Assembly: GCA_947500435.1 (NCBI GenBank)
Contig: CANMRV010000002.1
Location: 434,001-498,000 of the forward strand
Reading direction: 5' to 3'
From: an uncultured Flavobacteriaceae bacterium
GTDB lineage: Bacteria > Bacteroidota > Bacteroidia > Flavobacteriales > Flavobacteriaceae
Length of the DNA stretch: 64,000 bases
Of this stretch, positions 27,552-35,564 are shown piece by piece. The number at the start of each line of letters is the position of its first letter. The stretch's first letter is position 1. The notes below the pieces were generated by a model, which searched no databases, was not told the DNA's origin, and saw only the letters and a program-made list of their open reading frames with translations. The position numbers were made by a program, and so were the translations under genes.

Positions 27552-28279
27552 ATGTCGATTTTACCACGTTTCCAACTATACGGGACTTGTTCTACTTTAA
27601 AAGCGTTCGCCAAAACGATGCCTTCAAGTTTTAAACTATCTATAAATGAAATAGAATGACTCAGAATTTTAATTGGCTTTGGTGTCCAGTTCGACCGAAC
27701 TCCTTCAATAATTAAAACTTCCTTTTCCGTTTCATTGTAGGTAAATGTAAAAGGTAATGGACCTGCGAAACGTCTAGCTTCTTTCCAATTTGAAAATGGA
27801 GAACTTATAGGAAGTTCAACTTCTTCAGACGTATTTTCCATTTGAATTTTAAAATTAGATTTTATGGAGGATATTTCTGTGGTGTTACTGGTTACCTTTT
27901 TATTGATATCGGTAGTTGTATACTTGTAATGTGTAAATATATTTCCGAAGAACTCCATCTTCTTTTTATTGGTTTCCGACTTGATAATATACAAGCCTCT
28001 AAGTCGTTTTCCCCAGCTTGTATGGTATCTAACGAAGATTCGAAATCCGGTTAAGAAAAAATCATTCCCCATAAATTGAGGAAAGCCTTTTGGGCGTAAG
28101 TGTTTTGTTTGAACCATTGCGCAGGCTACAAATCCCCATTTATCATCGAAGGTATCTAATTCCAAACATTCAGGAATAAGCTGTTCCAACTGCTTCTTTG
28201 GAACCGCATAAGCAAGTACTGTAGAGCTATCAAAAAAAGCATCAACTGCAAATGGATGATTTTTTAGGAATGAGCTCAT
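27539..28279 (-). CDS. DUF2071 / YqjF-like protein
   Basis: This is a 246-residue soluble protein. The N-terminal segment YAVPKKQLEQLIPECLELDTFDDKWGFVACAM and the following RPKGFPQFMGNDFFLTGFRIFVRY resemble DUF2071 (acetoacetate-decarboxylase-like fold), where 'LP.gl.ldtfdG.a.v....f' is typical. No catalytic residues can be named with confidence. Its ATG overlaps the end of the DoxX-like gene in a 4-bp ATGA junction, so the two are translationally coupled. Confidence 0.65.
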   Translation of the reverse strand: MSSFLKNHPFAVDAFFDSSTVLAYAVPKKQLEQLIPECLELDTFDDKWGFVACAMVQTKHLRPKGFPQFMGNDFFLTGFRIFVRYHTSWGKRLRGLYIIKSETNKKKMEFFGNIFTHYKYTTTDINKKVTSNTTEISSIKSNFKIQMENTSEEVELPISSPFSNWKEARRFAGPLPFTFTYNETEKEVLIIEGVRSNWTPKPIKILSHSISFIDSLKLEGIVLANAFKVEQVPYSWKRGKIDIWTP

Positions 28280-28662
28280 AAGGCAAGTTTCCTTTTTAAA
28301 ATAAATTCATTGTAATAGATGATCAAAATCAAACATGTTGCAAATAGAATATTAAACCTTCCCCAAAGTAGTAATTCTGGAACGAGGATGAATTCCAAAA
28401 TATTCATTGTAGCTATAATTACTATTTGAAGGATGGTGTTGATACGGGATTTTATTCCCGAAATTATCCAAATGGCCATTGCGATTTCAGAAACACCAAT
28501 ACCAGTTGTCAAAACTCCAGCATAATCAGAGCCTAAAATTTCACCTACAATCTCTTGATGTCTAGGCACATAATTCAAAACCTTGCATATGAGCCCATTA
28601 ATAAGCCAAACGGTAGCTATTAGATAAGTAAGAAGTTTGTAAAGGATAGGGTTGTTGGTCAA
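28276..28662 (-). CDS. DoxX-like membrane protein, first gene of the operon
   Basis: This is a 128-residue protein with four predicted helices (about 8-27, 46-66, 71-92 and 98-120) in the DoxX_3-like arrangement. The loop ICKVLNYVPRHQEIVGEILG between helices 1 and 2 is typical. DoxX-type proteins are linked to membrane redox functions, but no cofactor residue is obvious. It starts the run DoxX-like / DUF2071-like / methyltransferase / membrane protein, all overlapping on the minus strand. Confidence 0.75.
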   Translation of the reverse strand: MTNNPILYKLLTYLIATVWLINGLICKVLNYVPRHQEIVGEILGSDYAGVLTTGIGVSEIAMAIWIISGIKSRINTILQIVIIATMNILEFILVPELLLWGRFNILFATCLILIIYYNEFILKRKLAL

Positions 28663-28684
28663 AGTTTATTTCTAAATTCATTTA

Positions 28685-28761
28685 ACATCGAGCATCAAAC
28701 ATCAAACATCAAACATCAAACATCGAGCATCGAACATCGAGCACCAGACGGTAAACATCCC
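28685..28761. repeat. Tandem 7-bp repeat array after a stop codon
   Basis: Eleven consecutive 7-bp units: eight of the form (A/G)CATC(A/G)A, then GCACCAG, ACGGTAA and ACATCCC. The array ends exactly at the stop codon (28761-28763) of the minus-strand outer-membrane gene. On the sense strand the unit reads like TTGATGT / TCGATGC. Confidence 0.8.
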
Positions 28762-29867
28762 TAAAACTCAATAACGCCATCATCTTTCTTTTTCTTCTTT
28801 TTGCCTTTGTTCTTTTTCTTATCGGCTTTCTTCTTTTTACGAAGTTCCTTTTTGGACGGTCCTAAATCAATATCCTCTGCACCAGAACCTTTCTTGCCTT
28901 TGCCTTTCTTTTTCATGGCATTTTTCTTAATAGGTCCTCCACCATTTTCTCCTGCTTTTTGGTCTTCAATGGCTTTCACAGGTGGATCAGTATGTAAATC
29001 AAAGCGGTACGACATACCTGCGGCGACAAAGATTCTTGAAGGTGTATTTTTAAAACTTGCGCCCATACTTAAATCAACTTGCAAATCCTCACTGAGCAAA
29101 TGAACAGCCCCAGCCCGTAGCAGTACATCTGAATAGCGATCGCTTTTGATGCCCTGATTTTCAAAAAACGTGCTCCACTTTGGATTTCTAAAAGCATAGG
29201 ATATGGATACTAAATAGCTTAGTTCTGGAAAATCACTTGATATGCGGTCGTAAGCTATATTTGAAATAAGAACAAAGCGAGGAGTAAGTCTACTCTGAGT
29301 AGCAACCATCGCGCGATAGGAAACTGTTGGGTCTCCCACATAAAATGGATTCTCACCAAGATTGAATGTTGCTCCTCCATAAACAGATACAGACGGAATC
29401 AAGTTCTTCAACTGAAAAACATTATTGGCTCTCCAGCTGCGAATATTCGGTTTGTTGCGTTCAGGGTCCTTGTAGCGATCATAGACAAGGTATTTGAGGC
29501 CCAACCTATTTCTTGAGAAGTTCCAAAATGACTCTTCGAGTCCTGAATTCGTAAAAGTGGTATTCTTATTTTGAAAAGTACCCTCATAATTGATTTCTAA
29601 TTCTTCGCAAAGTAATCCGTAGCGTAAAGAGAGATCAGCCCCCCAGAGGTTGGCTTGTGTGTTTAAAAGAGAATGGTCACTTTGCTCAAAACGAAGACCG
29701 GTCTCGACTTGAATAACATTCTTACCAACTGCATAGGCACTTACTGAAAGTCCGGGCCTGTTAGAATTGATGACATCTGTGTATTGAGAAAACCCTGAAA
29801 AAGACAGGGTAAACATTAAAGTAAGTAACAATTTTTGTAGATTGCTTGCTTCGAAAAGACTGCCCAT
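28761..29867 (-). CDS. Outer-membrane protein of the phenol-degradation MetA type, with Lys-rich tail
   Basis: This is a 368-residue exported protein. After a signal peptide (cleavage near FSGFSQ) comes a beta-barrel-like region with alternating aromatic strands, opening INSNRPGLSVSAYAVGKNVIQVETGLRFE. This matches the 'transporter / MetA-pathway of phenol degradation' family (PF13557-like). From about residue 285 the sequence turns into a roughly 80-residue low-complexity tail dominated by Lys with Gly/Asp (KKKGKGKKGSG, KKKKADKKKNKGKKKKKKDD). A basic tail this long after a barrel is unusual. The natural solute is unknown. Confidence 0.75.
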   Translation of the reverse strand: MGSLFEASNLQKLLLTLMFTLSFSGFSQYTDVINSNRPGLSVSAYAVGKNVIQVETGLRFEQSDHSLLNTQANLWGADLSLRYGLLCEELEINYEGTFQNKNTTFTNSGLEESFWNFSRNRLGLKYLVYDRYKDPERNKPNIRSWRANNVFQLKNLIPSVSVYGGATFNLGENPFYVGDPTVSYRAMVATQSRLTPRFVLISNIAYDRISSDFPELSYLVSISYAFRNPKWSTFFENQGIKSDRYSDVLLRAGAVHLLSEDLQVDLSMGASFKNTPSRIFVAAGMSYRFDLHTDPPVKAIEDQKAGENGGGPIKKNAMKKKGKGKKGSGAEDIDLGPSKKELRKKKKADKKKNKGKKKKKKDDGVIEF

Positions 29868-29935
29868 AAATACTATTTTATTATTATTTTAAGACTTTGG
29901 TCTATTTAATACAACGCGATAATCGTATTTTTGAT

Positions 29936-29943
29936 ATAATCGA
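29936..29943 (+). promoter_or_regulatory. -7 box TATTTTTG
   Basis: This is an exact TAnnTTTG match, with 11 bp between it and the ATG of the DUF4834 gene. It is the likely promoter of the DUF4834-YfhO-glycosyltransferase-flippase run. Confidence 0.4.
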
Positions 29944-29954
29944 TTAGAAATATT

Positions 29955-30218
29955 ATGGCTTTTTTAAAGACTATTCTAATAATCATTTTGTGCTATTATC
30001 TTTTTAAGATATTGGCCAAACTTTTTGCTCCAAAGATTCTCAACTATGCAGCAAAGAAGACCGAAGCACATTTCAAAGAAAAATTTGGCGATTTTGCCAA
30101 TCAAAATACTACGCAAGAAGAGCAGATAGGGGATGTAATCATCGACAAAAGACCTGCCAAGAAAAGTGGTACTTCAGAAAAAGTTGGTGATTATATTGAC
30201 TTTGAGGAAATTGATTGA
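29955..30218 (+). CDS. DUF4834 small membrane protein
   Basis: This is an 87-residue protein with one N-terminal membrane helix (about 3-27), a basic/amphipathic middle (PKILNYAAKKTEAHFKEKF) and an acidic end with IGDVIIDKRPAKK and VGDYIDFEEID. That end motif is typical of DUF4834, a Bacteroidota-specific family usually located before yfhO. It lies 33 bp upstream of the YfhO gene. Function is unknown. Confidence 0.88.
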   Translation: MAFLKTILIIILCYYLFKILAKLFAPKILNYAAKKTEAHFKEKFGDFANQNTTQEEQIGDVIIDKRPAKKSGTSEKVGDYIDFEEID

Positions 30219-30251
30219 TTATTTTCGTGTAATCAACCAGCGCATTATTTC

Positions 30252-32702
30252 ATGAAAACAGGTTTAAAAGCATTTTTCACCCACTTCTTTGTGGCCGCAT
30301 TTTTTGTTATTGTTGCTCTTTCATATTTCAGTCCTGTTTTACAAGGTAAAGTTATCAGTCAAAACGATATTAAACTGTTCGTTGGTATGGCCAAGGAACA
30401 AAATGATTTTCGAAAGCAGAACGACGGACAAGAACCCTATTGGACAAACAGTGCTTTTGGTGGAATGCCCACTTATCAACTTGGTGCATATTATCCGCAT
30501 GATTACGTAAAAGAACTAGATAATTTTATTCGGTTCCTGCCAAGGCCTGCTGATTATCTATTTCTTTATTTTATAGGATTTTACATTCTGCTTTGCTGTA
30601 TGAAGGTCGATTTTCGATTGGCTATTTTAGGAGCACTCGCCTTTGGTTTTTCAACCTATCTCATTATCATTTTTGGTGCAGGTCACAACGCGAAAGCCCA
30701 TGCTTTAGGATATTTGCCAATGCTTTTAGGGGGAATTATATTAGTCTTCCGGAAGAAGTATTTGTGGGGATTTGTTCTAACAGCAATTGCTATGGCCCTT
30801 GAAATAAGGGCGAATCATTATCAGATGACCTACTATTTTATGTTGCTGGTCTTGATATTAGGCCTTGTTTATTTGGTGGATGCCATCAGGAAGAAATACT
30901 TAAAACACTTTTTTGTTTCAGTAGGAATTTTGTTAGTAGCGGTTACGCTTGGAATCGCTGCCAACGCCACTGGATTGATGGCAACCAAGGAATATGCCGA
31001 TTGGAGCACCCGCGGACCTTCTAAGTTAACTGTTTCTCCTAACGGAAGCCCCAAAGAAAAGTCAACAGGCTTAGATAAGGAGTATATCACCCAATGGAGT
31101 TATGGAGTTGCAGAATCTTTAAATTTGTTAGTTCCAAGGCTTTTTGGAGGAGCGACCTATGAGGATTTAGGAGATGATTCAAAAACCTATGACTTCTTAG
31201 TTGACCAAGGTTTACCAAGAACAAAAGCACTTCAATTCTCCAGCCAAATAAATGGCTATTGGGGAGATCAGCCAGGTACATCTGGCCCTGCATATATCGG
31301 AGCAATCATTTTCTTCCTATTTATTTTAGGATTGTTCTTAGTTCAGAAAAAAGCCAAATGGTGGCTTCTCGGAGGTGTGTTAATGTCCTTGTTTTTGTCT
31401 TGGGGAAAGAACTTCAGCTTGCTGACCGATTTTATGATTGATTACTTTCCGCTGTATAATAAGTTTCGAGCGGTTTCTTCCATTCAAGTAATTCTGGAAC
31501 TGTGTGCTCCTATTTTGGCAATATTGGCTTTAGCTACGCTATTTAATCCATCCGTAGAAAAAAGCAAAAAACTAAAATCACTTAAAATTGCCTTCTTTTC
31601 AGTAGCGGGTATTTGTGTATTGCTATTTGTATTCAAAAGTACGTTTTCATTTGAGGGTCCAACCGACCGAATGCTCAAAGAGGGCTATGGAGATGAGTTA
31701 TTTGCATTAATAAAACTAGATCGAAAAGCTTTGTATAGTAGCGATTTGTTTAGATCTTTTTTATTGGTGTTATTGACCGCAACTGTTTTGTGGTTCTATT
31801 TAAAAGAGAAATTGAAACAGAATATTGTAATCATCGCTTTGGGAGCATTGATTGTTTTTGATTTGGTAGGTGTTGATTTGCGTTATGTAAATAAGAAGAA
31901 TTTTGTTTCAAAAAGAGCAATGAACCAGCCCTTTAAGGAGATGGCCCTCGATAAGGAAATCAAGACGGATAAAAGTATTTACCGTGTTTGGGACCAGTCG
32001 GAAGGTTTAGCTGGCGGTGGCCGGACTTCCTATTTTCATCAATCCATTAGTGGGTACCACGCTGCAAAACCTGCAGGTATTCAAGATCTGTTCGACTACC
32101 AAATAGCAAAGGGTAATATGGAGATTCTGAATATGCTCAATGTGAAATATGTTGTGCAGCAAGATGAAGAGGGAAGGAGTTATCCTGCAACCAATCCGGA
32201 AGCTAATGGAAATGCCTGGTTTATTTCTGAATTAAAGAAAGCGAATAGCGCAGATGAAGAAATTCAACTACTTCAGGGCTTACCATCAAAAAGAGAAGCT
32301 ATAGTAAACACATCAGATTTTCCAAATATCAATCGTTTTGCCTTTCGGACGGATTCCACCACAACAATTGCACTGACAGATTATAAGCCAAATCATTTGA
32401 CGTATACATCTAATAATGGGTATGCTGGAGTGGCGGTTTTCTCAGAGATGTATTATGCTGATGGATGGAATGCGTATATCGATGGAATGCTACAAGACCA
32501 CTTTCGAGTAAATTACGTGCTTCGAGCATTAAGAGTTCCCGAAGGGAAACATACCATTGAATTCAAATTCGAACCCGAAGTTGTAAAAACTGGAAGTAAA
32601 ATTACTTTGGCTAGTTCAATAATTTTAGGATTAGTTGTCTTAGGAGGAATAGGGTTCACTTTCTGGAAATCAAGACGAGAAGAAGAAAAACCACAAGACT
32701 AA
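30252..32702 (+). CDS. YfhO family integral membrane protein
   Basis: This is an 816-residue multi-spanning protein with about 12 helices. The first large periplasmic loop holds SQNDIKLFVGMAKEQNDFRKQ and WTNSAFGGMPTYQLG, followed by GAGHNAKAHALGYLP. These are the conserved YfhO/GT-C-like segments. The C-terminal part is a soluble beta domain followed by one helix and a charged tail. YfhO proteins act in glycosylation of envelope polymers in Firmicutes, and the role in Bacteroidota is not settled. The stop overlaps the ATG of the next gene (TAATG). Confidence 0.9.
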   Translation: MKTGLKAFFTHFFVAAFFVIVALSYFSPVLQGKVISQNDIKLFVGMAKEQNDFRKQNDGQEPYWTNSAFGGMPTYQLGAYYPHDYVKELDNFIRFLPRPADYLFLYFIGFYILLCCMKVDFRLAILGALAFGFSTYLIIIFGAGHNAKAHALGYLPMLLGGIILVFRKKYLWGFVLTAIAMALEIRANHYQMTYYFMLLVLILGLVYLVDAIRKKYLKHFFVSVGILLVAVTLGIAANATGLMATKEYADWSTRGPSKLTVSPNGSPKEKSTGLDKEYITQWSYGVAESLNLLVPRLFGGATYEDLGDDSKTYDFLVDQGLPRTKALQFSSQINGYWGDQPGTSGPAYIGAIIFFLFILGLFLVQKKAKWWLLGGVLMSLFLSWGKNFSLLTDFMIDYFPLYNKFRAVSSIQVILELCAPILAILALATLFNPSVEKSKKLKSLKIAFFSVAGICVLLFVFKSTFSFEGPTDRMLKEGYGDELFALIKLDRKALYSSDLFRSFLLVLLTATVLWFYLKEKLKQNIVIIALGALIVFDLVGVDLRYVNKKNFVSKRAMNQPFKEMALDKEIKTDKSIYRVWDQSEGLAGGGRTSYFHQSISGYHAAKPAGIQDLFDYQIAKGNMEILNMLNVKYVVQQDEEGRSYPATNPEANGNAWFISELKKANSADEEIQLLQGLPSKREAIVNTSDFPNINRFAFRTDSTTTIALTDYKPNHLTYTSNNGYAGVAVFSEMYYADGWNAYIDGMLQDHFRVNYVLRALRVPEGKHTIEFKFEPEVVKTGSKITLASSIILGLVVLGGIGFTFWKSRREEEKPQD

Positions 32703-33973
32703 TGCGAAAAGTGCTGGTCATCACCTATTATTGGCCTCCAGCGGGTGGTCCTGGGGTGCAGCGTTGGTTGAAATTTGTTAAATATCTTCGTGATTTTGGT
32801 GTGGAACCTGTGGTTTACATTCCTGAAAATCCTAACTATCCTATCATCGATGAGACTTTTGAAGATGAGATTCCTGAAGACATTACCATCTATAAACATC
32901 GCATTTTCGAACCTTATCGTATCGCAAATATTTTCTCCAAGAAGAAAACAAAACGGATAAGCTCGGGAATCATCCAAACCAAAAATCAACCTGTTTTAGA
33001 AAAATTAATGCTCTGGGTGCGTGGTAATTTTTTTATCCCAGATGCCCGAAAATATTGGGTTCGCCCTTCAGTGAAGTTCTTATATAGTGTTTTGGAGAAA
33101 GAACAAATAGAGACCGTAATCACTACAGGTCCACCACACAGTGTGCATCTCATAGGGTATCATTTAAAAGAATTCAAAAAGATAAAATGGATAGCCGATT
33201 TTAGAGACCCATGGACATCTATCGGGTATCACAAAAAATTAAAGCTAACCAGAATGGCACAAGACCGTCACAAAGAATTAGAGCAGTTGGTATTGACCAA
33301 GGCTGATAAGATAGTTGTGACCAGCGAAACCACAAGAAAGGAATTTCAAGCCATTACAAGGCAACCTATTGAGGTTATTACCAATGGTTTCGATAGCATA
33401 GTTGCAAGTAAAGTTGTTTTGGATGAGAAATTTACCATATCACATATAGGCTCCATGCTTACGGGGCGCAACCCTAAAAACCTTTGGAAGGTCATTGCGG
33501 AGTTAATTGCTGAAAATTCCGCTTTTAAGGAAACTATCCGATTACAATTTTTAGGCGTGCTAAGTGATGATGTATTGCAAACGCTCAAAGAGTCAGGCTT
33601 GGAAAACTATGTCGATAAGATTGGCTATGTTTCCCATGAAGAAGCCCTTGAATACCAACAAAAATCACAAGTACTATTGTTGGCGGAAATAGATTCCGCG
33701 GAAACTAAGGGAATAATCCCAGGGAAATTGTTTGAATACATGGCTGCCGAGCGACCTATTTTGGGCGTTGGTCCAGTAGGGTGGGAGGTTATTGACATGG
33801 TAGCTTCTACAAAAACAGGCGTCATATTTGAATATTCCGCTCATTTTCAATTGAAAAATGTACTTTTAAATTGGTTCGAACAGTACCAAACCAAACAACT
33901 TGGAGTTTCGTCAGTTAACACAAACCAATTTAGCCGAAGGGAACTCACTCGAAAACTAGCGGAATATATCTAA
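32702..33973 (+). CDS. Glycosyltransferase family 4-like
   Basis: This is a 423-residue GT-B glycosyltransferase. The N-terminal KVLVITYYWPPAGGPGVQRW is the acceptor-domain signature of GT4-like enzymes. WIADFRDPW, a DK.V..S..t stretch and the C-terminal EAL..QQ-type donor loop (LLAEIDSAETKGIIPGKLFEYMA) follow. It is translationally coupled on both sides by TAATG overlaps, between YfhO and a flippase. It probably builds a cell-surface glycan or lipid-linked saccharide in the cytoplasm. Confidence 0.88.
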   Translation: MRKVLVITYYWPPAGGPGVQRWLKFVKYLRDFGVEPVVYIPENPNYPIIDETFEDEIPEDITIYKHRIFEPYRIANIFSKKKTKRISSGIIQTKNQPVLEKLMLWVRGNFFIPDARKYWVRPSVKFLYSVLEKEQIETVITTGPPHSVHLIGYHLKEFKKIKWIADFRDPWTSIGYHKKLKLTRMAQDRHKELEQLVLTKADKIVVTSETTRKEFQAITRQPIEVITNGFDSIVASKVVLDEKFTISHIGSMLTGRNPKNLWKVIAELIAENSAFKETIRLQFLGVLSDDVLQTLKESGLENYVDKIGYVSHEEALEYQQKSQVLLLAEIDSAETKGIIPGKLFEYMAAERPILGVGPVGWEVIDMVASTKTGVIFEYSAHFQLKNVLLNWFEQYQTKQLGVSSVNTNQFSRRELTRKLAEYI

Positions 33974-35430
33974 TGGGCATCGTCTTTAAACAATCTCTAA
34001 ACAATACCTTGATCACATATATCGGTTTTGGTATTGCTGGGATAAATATTCTTTTTTTATACACCCACCTATTAACGGATGAGTATTATGGATTGGTTGG
34101 TGTTATTTTTTCTGTTGCCCTAGTACTAATGCCAGTAATGTCTTTTGGTGTTCACAATACGCTCGTTAAGTACTACAGCCGTTTTAAAGACGACGCACAT
34201 CTGGATGGGTTTTTGAATTTAATGTTGTTTCTGCCACTTCTAGTTATACTGCCGCTTTTTGCATTTTCTTACTTTTCAAATGAGCTAATTGGTGACTTTT
34301 TATCCTCTAAAAATGCCATTGTAAAGGATTATGTGTGGTATATTTTTTTAATCGGTTTTGCCTTGGCTTATTTTGAAATTTTCTATGCTTGGGCAAGAGT
34401 TCATTTGAAGTCCGTTTTTGGAAATTTTATGAAGGAAATCTTCGTTAGAGCAGGAACTACAATATTCTTGATACTCCTTTATCTTGATTTTATTTCAGTT
34501 GAATTTTTCCTTAAGGCTTTGGTGGGTCTAAATTTGGCTAGAGTGGTGATCATGAAGTTTTATGCCTATAGCTTACGAATGCCTAAGTTAAATTTTCATC
34601 TGCCTAAAAATATTCGGGAAATTATGAATTATTCGGCATTGATAATCTTGGGTGGGTCAGCAGCTACTGTATTGCTTGAAATAGATAAAGTGATGCTGAA
34701 TCAATATATTGCCATTGAAAATGTGGCCTATTACGGAGTTGCAACTTATATAGCGATGGTCATTATTGTTCCGTCTAGAAGCATGCACCAAATTACCTAC
34801 CCACTTACCGCAGAGCTAATAAATAAGGGAGATATAGCCGGATTGAAAACTCTATACCAAAAAAGTTCACTAACACTGTTTATAGCGTCTGGCATTTTGT
34901 TTCTCTTAATTGTTTTGAATGTCAATGAATTGTATCTATTACTACCCGAAACTTACAGAGGAGGTTTTGTTGTTGTGTTTATAGTAGGTTTAATAAAAGT
35001 CTATGACTCCCTTTTAGGCAACAACAATTCCATTCTTTACAATTCAGACTACTATCGTTCACTATTGTTTATGGGGGCTGTCCTTGCCGTTTCTGCTATA
35101 CTCTTTAATTTGTGGCTAATCCCAAAGTATGGACTGGAAGGTGCCGCTATTGCCAGTTTTCTAGCTTTCTTTATTTACAATACCATCAAACTTATTTATG
35201 TCAAAGTCAAATTCGGAATGCTTCCGTTTACAGTAGATACGCTAAAGGTTTTTATCCTTTTACTTGCCATCGGAATTCCCTTCTATTTTGTGGATTTCTC
35301 CTTTCATCCTATTGTAAATATTATTTTAAAGAGTATACCGATGGTTTTGGTTTTCGTTTTTGTGGTCTATCGCTTTAAGATTTCCGAGGATGTGAACGGC
35401 GTTATTGATTCCTTTTTAAAAAGGAAGTAA
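33973..35430 (+). CDS. Oligosaccharide flippase (MOP/Wzx type)
   Basis: This is a 485-residue protein with 12-14 predicted helices and the polysaccharide-exporter pattern (NNTLITYIGFGIAGINILFLY at the start, EIDKVMLNQYIAIENVAYYGVA mid-protein, GLEGAAIASFLAFFIYN near the end). It is expected to flip a lipid-linked oligosaccharide across the inner membrane. It is the last gene of the DUF4834-YfhO-glycosyltransferase operon, coupled by TAATG. No O-antigen polymerase is present here. Confidence 0.88.
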   Translation: MGIVFKQSLNNTLITYIGFGIAGINILFLYTHLLTDEYYGLVGVIFSVALVLMPVMSFGVHNTLVKYYSRFKDDAHLDGFLNLMLFLPLLVILPLFAFSYFSNELIGDFLSSKNAIVKDYVWYIFLIGFALAYFEIFYAWARVHLKSVFGNFMKEIFVRAGTTIFLILLYLDFISVEFFLKALVGLNLARVVIMKFYAYSLRMPKLNFHLPKNIREIMNYSALIILGGSAATVLLEIDKVMLNQYIAIENVAYYGVATYIAMVIIVPSRSMHQITYPLTAELINKGDIAGLKTLYQKSSLTLFIASGILFLLIVLNVNELYLLLPETYRGGFVVVFIVGLIKVYDSLLGNNNSILYNSDYYRSLLFMGAVLAVSAILFNLWLIPKYGLEGAAIASFLAFFIYNTIKLIYVKVKFGMLPFTVDTLKVFILLLAIGIPFYFVDFSFHPIVNIILKSIPMVLVFVFVVYRFKISEDVNGVIDSFLKRK

Positions 35431-35441
35431 GATATTCCTAT

Positions 35442-35479
35442 AAAAAAACCTCCGCAGTAGACGAATCTACTACGGAGGT
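35442..35479 (-). terminator. Terminator for the Arg/Ser-rich protein gene
   Basis: A 14-bp stem with one mismatch (ACCTCCGCAGTAGA, loop CGAA, TCTACTACGGAGGT) has its T-tract only on the minus strand, so it terminates the gene at 35565-36836. Two further hairpins (35516-35531 and 35532-35553) lie between it and the stop codon. Confidence 0.8.
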
Positions 35480-35564
35480 AAACAACTAACCAACCTAAAA
35501 ACTATCTTTATTCTGCCCCGACTATTCGGGGGTTTCAGAATATGTTCTGAAACTTTGTTGAGAT

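Noticed and set aside
28685..28761. 7-bp array as CRISPR
   Set aside because: Units are contiguous without spacers and far too short, and no cas genes are present.
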